The position numbers were made by a program, and so were the translations under genes. The notes under the pieces were generated by a model. That model made no database searches and was not told the origin of the DNA. It saw only the letters and a list, made by a program, of their open reading frames with translations. From positions 1 through 36,120 of IMG/VR virus record IMGVR_UViG_3300048814_000010: 36,120 nucleotides of DNA; one strand, written 5' to 3'. Each line of letters begins with the position of its first letter. The first letter of the stretch is position 1. Below, one piece after another: positions 27,886 to 34,651 of the stretch. This DNA comes from a virus.

Positions 27886-28211
27886 GGCGTGTGGGTTCCT
27901 TCGACGCCGCGTGCCTCACGGATCAGAGTGCGCTCAGTGAGGGCAAGCTTGGCTTCGGTGAGAGCGACGATGGCACGCTCGTTCTCCTTGCAGGCAAACC
28001 TGCCGTCTGCTGCTGTCTGGTAGAACGTGAGCCGTTCGATGGCTGCTTCGATCACGTCTTCGACGAACGCGCCGGTCGGCTCCTGACGGTCTAGGCCGCG
28101 GCCGAGTGGACCGTTCTGCCATTGGATCTGGATGCCGGTGCCGTCCGTAAAGCCGCCGGTCGGGTTACCGTCGCTGTCCTGGCAATGTAGGATGCTGATG
28201 CGTTGCCTCAC
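27882..28211 (-). CDS. Acb2/Tad1 hairpin-domain protein (predicted cyclic-nucleotide sponge)
   Basis: A 109-residue protein. After a short N-terminus it carries IQWQNGPLG, then EPTGAFVEDVIEAAIERLTF, FACKENERAIVALTEAKLAL and the ending RTLIREARGVEGTHTP. The order of an F-V-E-D-V-I helix, an F-x-C-x-E-N-x-x-A-I helix and R-T-x(2)-R-x(2)-R-G-V-E-G-T-H is the pattern I know from the phage Acb2/Tad1 hairpin family. Members studied bind cyclic di/trinucleotides (anti-CBASS Acb2) or glycocyclic ADP-ribose signals (anti-Thoeris Tad1), so they block second-messenger defence. Which ligand this protein binds cannot be read from the sequence. It is coupled on both sides by ATGA overlaps. Confidence 0.7.
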   Translation of the reverse strand: MRQRISILHCQDSDGNPTGGFTDGTGIQIQWQNGPLGRGLDRQEPTGAFVEDVIEAAIERLTFYQTAADGRFACKENERAIVALTEAKLALTERTLIREARGVEGTHTP

Positions 28212-28537
28212 GATGTCTCCTCTGGGAATAGTCTAGCGCGGTGTGCGGACACAGCCTCCGCGCGCTTAGCGACCAGCTCGGGGTCGGGGTGCTGGGATTG
28301 GGACATGGCCGCGTAGCCCTCGATGCGGAACGTCTCATCGTCGGGGATCGGCTTGGGGTCGGGCCATTCGGGGAAATGGATTCGGTAGTACTCAACCTCG
28401 CTCAGGTCCATCTCGTTGCCGATGTCTTTGGTGGGCCTCTTCGCTACCAGCTCGTCATGGAGATGTTCGAGCTGGTCGAGGGGTGTCTCGGGGGTCTTGG
28501 TGAGGGCTTTGAGAGCTTTGAGTGGATCGGGGGTCAT
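28208..28537 (-). CDS. Hypothetical acidic protein upstream of the sponge gene
   Basis: A 109-residue protein with a helical N-terminal third (LKALKALTKTPETPLDQLEH), an acidic tract with YYRIHFPEWPDPKPIPDDE, and a helical C-terminus (ELVAKRAEAVSAHRARLFPE). ELVAKR occurs twice (about residues 29 and 87). No clear ribosome site precedes ATG 28537, unlike its neighbours, and a possible -10 element (TACAAT) lies 17 bases upstream, so it may start a short transcript. No known family. Confidence 0.6.
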   Translation of the reverse strand: MTPDPLKALKALTKTPETPLDQLEHLHDELVAKRPTKDIGNEMDLSEVEYYRIHFPEWPDPKPIPDDETFRIEGYAAMSQSQHPDPELVAKRAEAVSAHRARLFPEETS

Positions 28538-28554
28538 TTGTAGGTTCAGTGTCG

Positions 28555-28560
28555 ATTGTA
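28555..28560 (-). promoter_or_regulatory. Possible -10 promoter element
   Basis: On the minus strand TACAAT lies 17 bases before ATG 28537 in a 37-base gap, where the sequence is AT-richer than its surroundings. I see no convincing -35 box. If used, it would give a very short leader for the gene before the Acb2/Tad1-like sponge. Weak evidence. Confidence 0.2.
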
Positions 28561-28574
28561 GTGCGGAAAACTAC

Positions 28575-28745
28575 TTACACGTCTCGGTGGTGGTGATGAC
28601 GGGAGAGATGGGGATGCCAGGCATCCTCCCCCCGCTTATGCCGGTCGTGTGGATGGGGGTTGTGGTCAAGCAGGTGGACTGTCACGATCATCGACATAAC
28701 CGCGAGGATCATGCCTGCCAGGAGCGGCCAGAACAGCCAGCCCAC
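28575..28745 (-). CDS. Small membrane protein with a His-rich tail
   Basis: A 56-residue protein from GTG 28745, which shares a base with the upstream TAG (TAGTG). The first 27 residues form one membrane helix (GWLFWPLLAGMILAVMSMIV). The tail has 11 histidines in about 36 residues, including HNPHPHDRH and HHHH. Such a tail could bind Ni, Zn or Cu or change charge with pH. Function unknown. Inside the gene, GGATGCC-A-GGCATCC (28612-28626) is a perfect inverted repeat. Confidence 0.55.
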   Translation of the reverse strand: MGWLFWPLLAGMILAVMSMIVTVHLLDHNPHPHDRHKRGEDAWHPHLSRHHHHRDV

Positions 28746-28954
28746 TAGAGCGTCTCCCGTCCATAGACGGCGACCACGTACTCCCGTGCGAGCAGCATCG
28801 GCGTGCTCGCGCCCCAGCTAGTGTCGGCCATCGTAAGACTGAGAAAGTCCCCATTCCTGGATGCACTCAGAAGGCGGGACACCTCATCCACGGTCTGGGA
28901 GACTCGGGCGGACCGTGGGGCGTCCCTCATCACGATCTCTGTCCAGACCTTCAT
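28745..28954 (-). CDS. Small hypothetical protein
   Basis: A 69-residue protein (MKVWTEIVMRDAPRSARVSQ..., then SASRNGDFLSLTMADTSWGA) that ends in a strand (EYVVAVYGRETL). ATGA overlap with the previous gene and TAGTG with the next. Compact alpha/beta by eye, with no recognised family. Confidence 0.58.
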   Translation of the reverse strand: MKVWTEIVMRDAPRSARVSQTVDEVSRLLSASRNGDFLSLTMADTSWGASTPMLLAREYVVAVYGRETL

Positions 28955-29352
28955 GGGATGTTCTCACCCTCATCCTCGGGCTCGTCTTCGGTAACGTAGG
29001 GCGAGACGTGCCCATGAGCATGGATGCGACGGACGAGCTGGCTGCGCTTCTTGGGGTCCAGGCTGTCCACGTAGTCGATGACCGCTCCCTGTGTGAGCGT
29101 CGTCTCCAACAGCTCGCCGAAGATCGGCTCGGGTAGAACGGTCGCCAACCCGCTGAAGTCGAAGACCTCGTCCATCTTCAGGTCGAACCTCTCACGCAGC
29201 CAGCGCACGACCTCGACGGCATCGACGCGCCTAACGAGAACACTCTTCCCCTCCTCAACCTCCATACGGGCCAGTGGCGCACCGCCGTGGATACACTCGC
29301 GGAGCCGACCCGTGCTTGAGGAGCCCTGCCATTTGTAGTCCTGCTGCATCAT
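28951..29352 (-). CDS. Hypothetical protein with acidic C-terminus
   Basis: A 133-residue protein. Residues 15-60 include LRECIHGGAPLARMEVEEGK and a helix (VDAVEVVRWLRERFDLKMDE). Residues 60-110 are helical, and the tail is acidic (YVTEDEPEDEGENIP). No family recognised. ATGA overlaps on both sides tie it to the DUF6378-like and the 69-residue genes. Confidence 0.58.
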   Translation of the reverse strand: MMQQDYKWQGSSSTGRLRECIHGGAPLARMEVEEGKSVLVRRVDAVEVVRWLRERFDLKMDEVFDFSGLATVLPEPIFGELLETTLTQGAVIDYVDSLDPKKRSQLVRRIHAHGHVSPYVTEDEPEDEGENIP

Positions 29353-29705
29353 GCCTCCTTGTAGTGATCCATGACCATCTGGTACGTCTCTGCGTACCCT
29401 GCGATGTCCACAACACTATCATGCTTCGAGGGCGTCTGTTGCAGCCGTGAAAGCTTGACGCAGATCATCGCCAATGCCACCTGCTCCGGTTTGACGTCCC
29501 AGCCGAACAGTGCCTTCCACATCCCTGCGGTGCGCTCGAAGTCCTCGTGTGGGGGACCGTAGTCTCGACCGCGGTCAGCGTGAACTAGGGTGTGGGCCTC
29601 TTTGCACGGGGACTGGAAAGACGACACCTTGGGCTCGAAGTCCTCGGCCATAAAGGGAGGACCCACGTCGGGCCGCGGCGTGCAGTCAGCGAGTGTGGGC
29701 GGCAT
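29349..29705 (-). CDS. DUF6378-like protein
   Basis: A 118-residue protein from ATG 29705, preceded by GGGAGG. The core motif 'RGRDYGPPHEDFERTAGMWK', then 'EQVALAMICVKLSRLQQTPS' and 'KHDSVVDIAGYAETY', is the pattern of the DUF6378 family common in tailed phages of many hosts. The conserved acidic and Lys residues suggest an enzyme-like or nucleotide-binding role, but no activity is established to my knowledge. It sits beside a DUF4406-like gene, a pairing consistent with nucleotide metabolism or defence-related chemistry. Confidence 0.75.
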   Translation of the reverse strand: MPPTLADCTPRPDVGPPFMAEDFEPKVSSFQSPCKEAHTLVHADRGRDYGPPHEDFERTAGMWKALFGWDVKPEQVALAMICVKLSRLQQTPSKHDSVVDIAGYAETYQMVMDHYKEA

Positions 29706-30213
29706 CGAGATCCTCCCGTGAGGTTGGGGTCAGGGGCTGCCCTCCGGCATCGTTGTAGTCCCAGACCGGGAGCTTGCAGATGCGAGCCACGAACGTCTCC
29801 AGCCGTGCCCCACGCGAGCGTGACCAGCCCGGCAAGACAACGACACCCTCGACAGAACCACCACCAATCAGCTTGACGTCACGCGCCAAGAAGTCCGCCC
29901 AGCTCTCCCCGTTCGCCGAGCCCGAGCCGGGAGCACCGTCAGGGGACGCTATGGCTACAGCGCGCGTCTCGGGATTATCCAGCTCGGCGGGTGAGAACAC
30001 CTCGTAACCCAGGTCGCGGAGCCGGGTTGCAGCGGCGTCGAAGGCAGGGATGTTGAACGCGGGGATGCCGGTCATCGGCCCCGCGAGATAGAGGGCCGCC
30101 CCGTGCTCGGGCCTAAGTGTTGGTGGGGTGATGATCTTCCCGCACCGGGCACACGACCCACTGTAGCGGGGGTCAGCGGATACGAGGTGTTCCTGTCCGT
30201 CTAGGCAGGGCAT
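29686..30213 (-). CDS. DUF4406-like protein with N-terminal zinc ribbon
   Basis: A 175-residue protein. The N-terminus has CLDGQEHL and CARCGK, a likely small zinc site. Residues 40-150 match the DUF4406/nucleoside deoxyribosyltransferase-like pattern: YLAGPMTGIPAFNIPAFDAA, then LRDLGYEVFSPAELD, WADFLARDVKLI and VEGVVVLPGWSRSRGARLE. Proteins of this superfamily act on N-glycosidic bonds of nucleosides, so a role in nucleotide turnover is plausible. Its stop lies 20 bases inside the next gene. A TAATG links it to the small gene upstream. Confidence 0.75.
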   Translation of the reverse strand: MPCLDGQEHLVSADPRYSGSCARCGKIITPPTLRPEHGAALYLAGPMTGIPAFNIPAFDAAATRLRDLGYEVFSPAELDNPETRAVAIASPDGAPGSGSANGESWADFLARDVKLIGGGSVEGVVVLPGWSRSRGARLETFVARICKLPVWDYNDAGGQPLTPTSREDLDAAHTR

Positions 30214-30392
30214 TACGCCTCCTCACGCTCCATGAACCGCTCTATCGCGGACTGGTGCTTAGCCTTCGTACGAGCCAGCCGGGCGGCCGGTCGCGCCTTC
30301 TCCTGGTACTTGGCTCGGGCGGCGAGGTGAGCCTCGTCTGTTTCGTGCCGCCGAGAGTGCCAGCCGTGTGGCCGCTTGCCTCCGTCTCCCAT
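30213..30392 (-). CDS. 59-residue basic protein
   Basis: A small gene fitting exactly between two others: its ATG follows a TGA directly and its TAA overlaps the next ATG. The product (MGDGGKRPHGWHSRRHETDE..., then AHLAARAKYQEKARPAARLA) is Arg/Lys/His-rich and helical, ending AIERFMEREEA. It could bind nucleic acid. No family recognised. Confidence 0.55.
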   Translation of the reverse strand: MGDGGKRPHGWHSRRHETDEAHLAARAKYQEKARPAARLARTKAKHQSAIERFMEREEA

Positions 30393-30653
30393 TCAGATCG
30401 CCACCAATTCACCGTTTTGACGAACTGGAGCGACCTTGGGATGCTTCCAGCCTTGATGGTCCTCGCACATGCAGTGGCGCAGGCGGGGGGTAGACTTCTC
30501 GCCGTGGCGGGTGCGGTGGATGTGTTTGCCGATCATGCCGCGACCGGCGGGCTTGCCGACGCGCGCGCGGTACCCCTGGCACTTGACTTTGTTGCGTCCA
30601 CCCTTTGAGCTGCCACCCACCTTCTGGGACTGCTGTTGTCCGCCTCCCGGCAC
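30393..30653 (-). CDS. Basic Cys/His-containing protein
   Basis: An 86-residue protein from GTG 30653 with GGAGG upstream. The sequence is strongly basic with loose low-complexity at the start (MPGGGQQQSQKVGGSSKGGR) and a possible metal site at the end (RHCMCEDHQGWKH). NKVKCQGYRARVGKPAGRG lies in the middle. It may bind RNA or DNA. No known family. Confidence 0.55.
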   Translation of the reverse strand: MPGGGQQQSQKVGGSSKGGRNKVKCQGYRARVGKPAGRGMIGKHIHRTRHGEKSTPRLRHCMCEDHQGWKHPKVAPVRQNGELVAI

Positions 30654-30654
30654 C

Positions 30655-31854
30655 CTACTTCACCTCCAAACAGTCGATCTTGTGGACCCCGGTGATCCCC
30701 CACTTGGGGTGGAACGCCGCGAGTAGCTGCACCGGCGGGACACCGTTGCCGTACTCGTCCATGCCGTACTCGTCCACGCCCTTGAGTGAGCCGTTCACAA
30801 GGATACTAAAGTCCTCGGCGATCTGCGGGTTGTGCCAGTGGCCGCCCATCACGTGGTCGATGTGGATGTCAGCGAGCCCGAACAGCTTGCCAAGACGGTC
30901 GGCGTGACGGGTGATGCCGCCCCACGGCACCCCAGCCATTGAGGAGCGCACACCGTTGCCGTGCGTGAGGTAGATGGTACGACCGCAGACCTGTACGATG
31001 GCCTTGTTCGCCTTGGGGACGTTGACCGTGATGTTCGGGCAGCCACGCAGCCGGTTGCGCGCGATACAGCCCGCGATGTAGTCGCCGTTGTCGAACGCGA
31101 CCTTGTGCCGGTCCTTCTTAGCGAGGCGCGGATGGTTGCCGACGATCCAGTCGATGTCGATGGTGTCGAACTCGTCGCCGAACTCCTCGTTGATCCAGTC
31201 GGCGCACTCCTCACCGAAACGGACCACGCTGTCGGAGAAGCACATCTCGTTGGTCTGTGCCAGCTCCTCGTGAATCACGCCGGAGACCTGGTCGCCGAGA
31301 CTGAAGATGCGCAGAGCGCGAGACTTGGCACCATAGTGGTCGCGGTGCGAGCGCACGCCCTCAGCGAGGCGCTGAAGACGCTTCTGCATGATGGACCAGT
31401 CGTACTGGTTCAAGCCAACCGTCTCGACGGGGGACACGACCTCGGAGGCATGACAGTCGGAGAAGAGGAGCGCCAGCGTGTGGGCCTCGGTCGCGCTATG
31501 GGCGACACGAGCCTTGGGCTTGTACGTGGGGACGACACGCTCGATACTCGCCTCCAACGCACCCTGCACCCGAGCGTCGCGAACATCCTCATCGCGAGCG
31601 AGCGTCAAGGCGTGACGCGCCTCGGCCAGCTCCTTGGTGAGGATCTCCTCGCGTGAGACCGGCGTGCCCACAGTGCCAGCGGCAGGTGCCGTGGTGCGGC
31701 GAAGGTTGGTGACCGCACGTACCTGATCGCGGATGTCTAGCGCGGTGACACGCGCGTCGAGGGTTTGCCGATTGACGTCTGTCTTGCGGGCATAGGCCGA
31801 GAGAGTGCCATACTCCCTCACGCCCGTGACGATCTCTTCTGCCGTCAGATCCAC
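30655..31854 (-). CDS. Metallophosphoesterase with N-terminal helix-turn-helix
   Basis: A 399-residue protein. Residues 1-45 look like a helix-turn-helix (VREYGTLSAYARKTDVNRQT). The catalytic domain from about residue 125 has all calcineurin-like metallophosphoesterase motifs: FSDCHASE, SLGDQVSG, VGNHPR, LTHGNG and GGHWHNP. These bind two metals and hydrolyse phosphomonoesters or phosphodiesters. In phages such enzymes may act on DNA ends, cyclic nucleotides or RNA; the substrate here is unknown. It follows the portal gene by about 37 bases. GNHPR replaces the usual GNHD/E, a small departure. Confidence 0.85.
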   Translation of the reverse strand: MDLTAEEIVTGVREYGTLSAYARKTDVNRQTLDARVTALDIRDQVRAVTNLRRTTAPAAGTVGTPVSREEILTKELAEARHALTLARDEDVRDARVQGALEASIERVVPTYKPKARVAHSATEAHTLALLFSDCHASEVVSPVETVGLNQYDWSIMQKRLQRLAEGVRSHRDHYGAKSRALRIFSLGDQVSGVIHEELAQTNEMCFSDSVVRFGEECADWINEEFGDEFDTIDIDWIVGNHPRLAKKDRHKVAFDNGDYIAGCIARNRLRGCPNITVNVPKANKAIVQVCGRTIYLTHGNGVRSSMAGVPWGGITRHADRLGKLFGLADIHIDHVMGGHWHNPQIAEDFSILVNGSLKGVDEYGMDEYGNGVPPVQLLAAFHPKWGITGVHKIDCLEVK

Positions 31855-31891
31855 GATGTCTTACCTCCCGGTGGTGTGCTCGTGGTGATAG

Positions 31892-33868
31892 CTACAGCGT
31901 AGCAGCATGATCGGACAGGGGTACCCCGAGCAGTTTCTCCAGGTCGGAGAGCAGCCGATCCTTGCCGCGGTCGAAGACGTCGGTCAGCGACTCCTCGTGG
32001 TCATCCATCGCGGGGTCAGTCGTCTTGCCTACACTCAACCCCGCCGCATGAGCCTCAACCGCCGCGCGGGCCACCTTGAAGTCATCCCCCCGGTGAACCA
32101 TTCGCTGCGTGCCGAAGGGGTCGGTGTGGTAGGCGTGCCAGCGTAGGCCACCAGCCGCCGTGTTCTGTCGGACAACGTGATATTGGTGGCGACCGAGTGT
32201 GGCGCTGTAGTTCTTTCCACCCGGACTCTTTGTCCATGAGAGGGCCTTCTCGACATCGGAGGTCTTGCCAAGCGGCATCTGCTTGGGGCCGACGCCCTGC
32301 TCCAGGTTGTGCTGACCCATCGCAGCCTGCGTATCCTTGTCGCCGGGCTGCGCTGGCTTCCAGGGCATCGTGCCTGGACCGGAGCCCTGCTCCTGCATCG
32401 CGTCCATCTGCTGTTCCTGCTGTTCCTTCTGCTGTTGCTGTTGAGCGGCAGCACCCATAACTGCTATGTCCTGCTCGGTAGGGAGCGGGTTGAGCTGTCC
32501 GGCGACGAGCAGCATGTCGGCGCCCTCCTCCTCGGAGGGCTCGTCACCGACGGCCTCGCGCCACTCGTTGCGTGACCACGCACCCGCATCGACACGGGCC
32601 TTGTAGAGCGTGTCGAGGATGGTCTCATCTTCGCCGCCGCGGTCAAACTCGAACTTGACGATGTCCCCGACACCGAGCCCGTGCTCGCCGATGATCTCGA
32701 CTTCCCACACGTCCTCGATCAGGGCCAGGATCGGCTCGACGCTGGTGGACTGGTTGGAGCCCTCCTGCTCGTCGGCTGTGGAGCGGTTGACGTCCTCGAT
32801 CAGCCCGATCTCCTGCGGGGCGATCTGGTACACGGCGCACATCTTCTTGACCAACCAGTTCTGGTAGGCCATGTACTCCATGTCCTTGTTGGACTGCCGC
32901 CACTCGACCCACTCGACGCCCTTGCCGCCGATGATCGGGATAGCCCAAGGCTTGCCCATGATCTCGTTCATCCAGTAGAGGCGAAACTCGTCCACGTCCT
33001 CTGGGGTGGTCTCCTCGCCCAGGTTGAGGAGGCCCTCGGGCACCGCGCCCTTCTCGAAGTAGCTGGAGTTGTACTTGGAGGCGTACAGCTCGGCGCACAC
33101 GCTGACGATCAGGTGCTCCATCGGGCTGTAGCCGTAGCCCATGAAGCGCACGTCGGTCTGCGGGTTGTCCATCGCGTAGACGAGATCCTCCATGCCGAAG
33201 CGCGCGACCACCATGCCGTCCACGATCTGCACATAGGCGTCATCGTGGTAGCCGCCATACTGGTCGATGTTCGGCTGGATCGTCGCGCCGTCCACCGGGT
33301 ACATGGAAAGCACCCACTTGGCGAGGTTGCGCTCCTTCTCGATACAGCCCGCGTCGAGCACGAGCAGGTCGTCGAGGAACTCCTGGACGAACTGCCGCCA
33401 CGAGCGCGAGGACGGACGCGAGCCGTACATGCTCGGGCGCTTGAGGAGCTTGGTGACCTCGTCGCAAAGCTTCTTGGTAGACGGTGAGGAGTCCTCCTCG
33501 TCCTTCGGCTTGACAGCCCACTTGGTGTCGCCGATCTGGTTCTTGCGCGTCTTGATGATCGCCTGCGCCCACTCCGAGCGGTTCGCCATCTGGCGGAGCG
33601 TGGTATAGGTGACCGATGTCGGCTTTGGCTTGCCGCGGGTCGGGTCCCAGACCTGCTGGAGGCTGGTGCCGCGCGAGCGCACCTTCTTCTCGACCTCCTC
33701 GGTCTTGCCGACGTAATCGTCGCCCTGTACCATCACGTTGTCGAGGACGTACTTGATCGTCTCGGGGTCACCGGCGATGCGCCTAGCTTCGTCGAGCGAG
33801 ACCTTCCGTACTGTCGTGATCGGTTCGCCGTTCGGCCCTAGCAGGCCGGGTATGAAACTCTGAGGCAT
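31892..33868 (-). CDS. Portal protein with C-terminal extension
   Basis: A 658-residue protein. The start at ATG 33868 is supported by AGGA eight bases upstream. Residues 60-440 follow the HK97-type portal layout: LRQMANRSEWAQAIIKTRKN, SWRQFVQEFLDDLLVLDAGC, VRFMGYGYSPMEHLIVSVCA, and a clip-like region ending with QNWLVKKMCAVYQIAPQEIG. A Gln-rich linker (QQQQQKEQQEQQ) at about residues 480-500 leads to a C-terminal extension of about 115 residues with KSPGGKNYSATLG and a final helix (DRLLSDLEKLLGVPL). The portal forms the DNA channel at one vertex. The extension may face the inside of the head or bind cargo. Confidence 0.88.
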   Translation of the reverse strand: MPQSFIPGLLGPNGEPITTVRKVSLDEARRIAGDPETIKYVLDNVMVQGDDYVGKTEEVEKKVRSRGTSLQQVWDPTRGKPKPTSVTYTTLRQMANRSEWAQAIIKTRKNQIGDTKWAVKPKDEEDSSPSTKKLCDEVTKLLKRPSMYGSRPSSRSWRQFVQEFLDDLLVLDAGCIEKERNLAKWVLSMYPVDGATIQPNIDQYGGYHDDAYVQIVDGMVVARFGMEDLVYAMDNPQTDVRFMGYGYSPMEHLIVSVCAELYASKYNSSYFEKGAVPEGLLNLGEETTPEDVDEFRLYWMNEIMGKPWAIPIIGGKGVEWVEWRQSNKDMEYMAYQNWLVKKMCAVYQIAPQEIGLIEDVNRSTADEQEGSNQSTSVEPILALIEDVWEVEIIGEHGLGVGDIVKFEFDRGGEDETILDTLYKARVDAGAWSRNEWREAVGDEPSEEEGADMLLVAGQLNPLPTEQDIAVMGAAAQQQQQKEQQEQQMDAMQEQGSGPGTMPWKPAQPGDKDTQAAMGQHNLEQGVGPKQMPLGKTSDVEKALSWTKSPGGKNYSATLGRHQYHVVRQNTAAGGLRWHAYHTDPFGTQRMVHRGDDFKVARAAVEAHAAGLSVGKTTDPAMDDHEESLTDVFDRGKDRLLSDLEKLLGVPLSDHAATL

Positions 33869-33977
33869 GGTGATCCTGTCGGTTGAGACGCGGGACAGCG
33901 ACGTAGCCCGGCCAGCGCAGGCTACGCTCAACGTCTGCGATGCACTCCCAGACGTCCATCTGGTGATGTTCAGGCAT
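33783..33977 (-). CDS. Small hypothetical gene overlapping the portal start
   Basis: A 64-residue frame (MPEHHQMDVWECIADVERSL..., then RWPGYVAVPRLNRQDHHASE) that fills the gap between a small gene and the portal but runs 86 bases into the portal gene. The first 40 residues look protein-like; the last 20 are Arg-rich and probably shadow sequence. No ribosome site is seen. It may be a short gene whose end lies inside the portal gene, or it may be non-coding. Confidence 0.35.
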   Translation of the reverse strand: MPEHHQMDVWECIADVERSLRWPGYVAVPRLNRQDHHASEFHTRPARAERRTDHDSTEGLARRS

Positions 33978-34161
33978 TGACACGGACGGACGTGTCGATC
34001 ACGAGCATCTGCGACACCTCGAAGCCCTGCTTGGCGAGCGCGCCCAGGACGAACAGAGCGGTGTCGGCGGTCTGCTCGATCTCCTCAACGTAGCCGCCGA
34101 CCTGGGCGCAGAAGACGATCCCCAGCTCGTTGACTGTGACAAGCAGCATCCCGTCGTCCAT
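33970..34161 (-). CDS. Small hypothetical protein
   Basis: A 63-residue protein (MDDGMLLVTVNELGIVFCAQ..., then TALFVLGALAKQGFEVSQML) with an alpha/beta look and a hydrophobic core. AGGAG overlaps the upstream stop about 11 bases before ATG 34161. No family recognised. It ends eight bases inside the next possible gene. Confidence 0.58.
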   Translation of the reverse strand: MDDGMLLVTVNELGIVFCAQVGGYVEEIEQTADTALFVLGALAKQGFEVSQMLVIDTSVRVNA

Positions 34162-34171
34162 TAGGGCTCTC

Positions 34172-34651
34172 CTACGGCTCGACCCTGAGTAGGGGGGACA
34201 GTAGCGCGACGCGCGCCTTGGGGACCGTGGACTGGTCGATGAACGTGAACTCGTCGCCCTCGTAGCGTTGTAGAAGCCACGCGGGATAGGAGATCATGTG
34301 GATGCCGGTCTCCTTGCCGCGGTGATGTGCGGCACAGAGCACGAGCATGTTGAGTTCGGAGTCCACCCACTTTGCGAGAGCTTCGCGGTCGGTGATCGCA
34401 GGCCAGTCGGCTGTGACCTTATCGAGGTCGAGACCGTTCTGACTCGCCCACTCGAAGTGGTCGTGATGCGTCTCAAGCGCGCCGCCCTGGGAGCGGCGAA
34501 TGCCACACACCCAGCACGGCGCGTCGAGATCGTAGATCAGATGATGGTGGACCGTGCGGTACTCCGAGCTGGCCTTGCGGGGCTCGTGCTTGGGGTACGC
34601 GACCAGCTCATCGAGCTGGCGATGGAGGATACCGCCGGTCGGGATCGTCAC
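34172..34651 (-). CDS. HNH endonuclease
   Basis: A 159-residue protein from GTG 34651, which overlaps the stop of the peptidase gene (GTGA); the longer frame upstream is shadow sequence. The HNH pattern is clear: a CWVCGI pair for zinc, LETHHDHFEW (first His pair), and LNMLVLCAAHHRGKETG (Asn and last His pair). Such nucleases nick or cut DNA. Beside portal and terminase genes they often assist packaging; they can also be homing enzymes. There is no obvious DNA-binding repeat of homing type, so a packaging role is more likely. Confidence 0.85.
   Translation of the reverse strand: MTIPTGGILHRQLDELVAYPKHEPRKASSEYRTVHHHLIYDLDAPCWVCGIRRSQGGALETHHDHFEWASQNGLDLDKVTADWPAITDREALAKWVDSELNMLVLCAAHHRGKETGIHMISYPAWLLQRYEGDEFTFIDQSTVPKARVALLSPLLRVEP

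Noticed and set aside
28612-28626. Perfect 15-base inverted repeat as an operator
   Set aside because: It lies inside the His-rich gene and can be explained by the Asp-Ala-Trp-His coding sequence; only one copy was seen.
31892-33931. Longer portal start at 33931
   Set aside because: The extra residues are not portal-like and ATG 33868 has a clear AGGA site.
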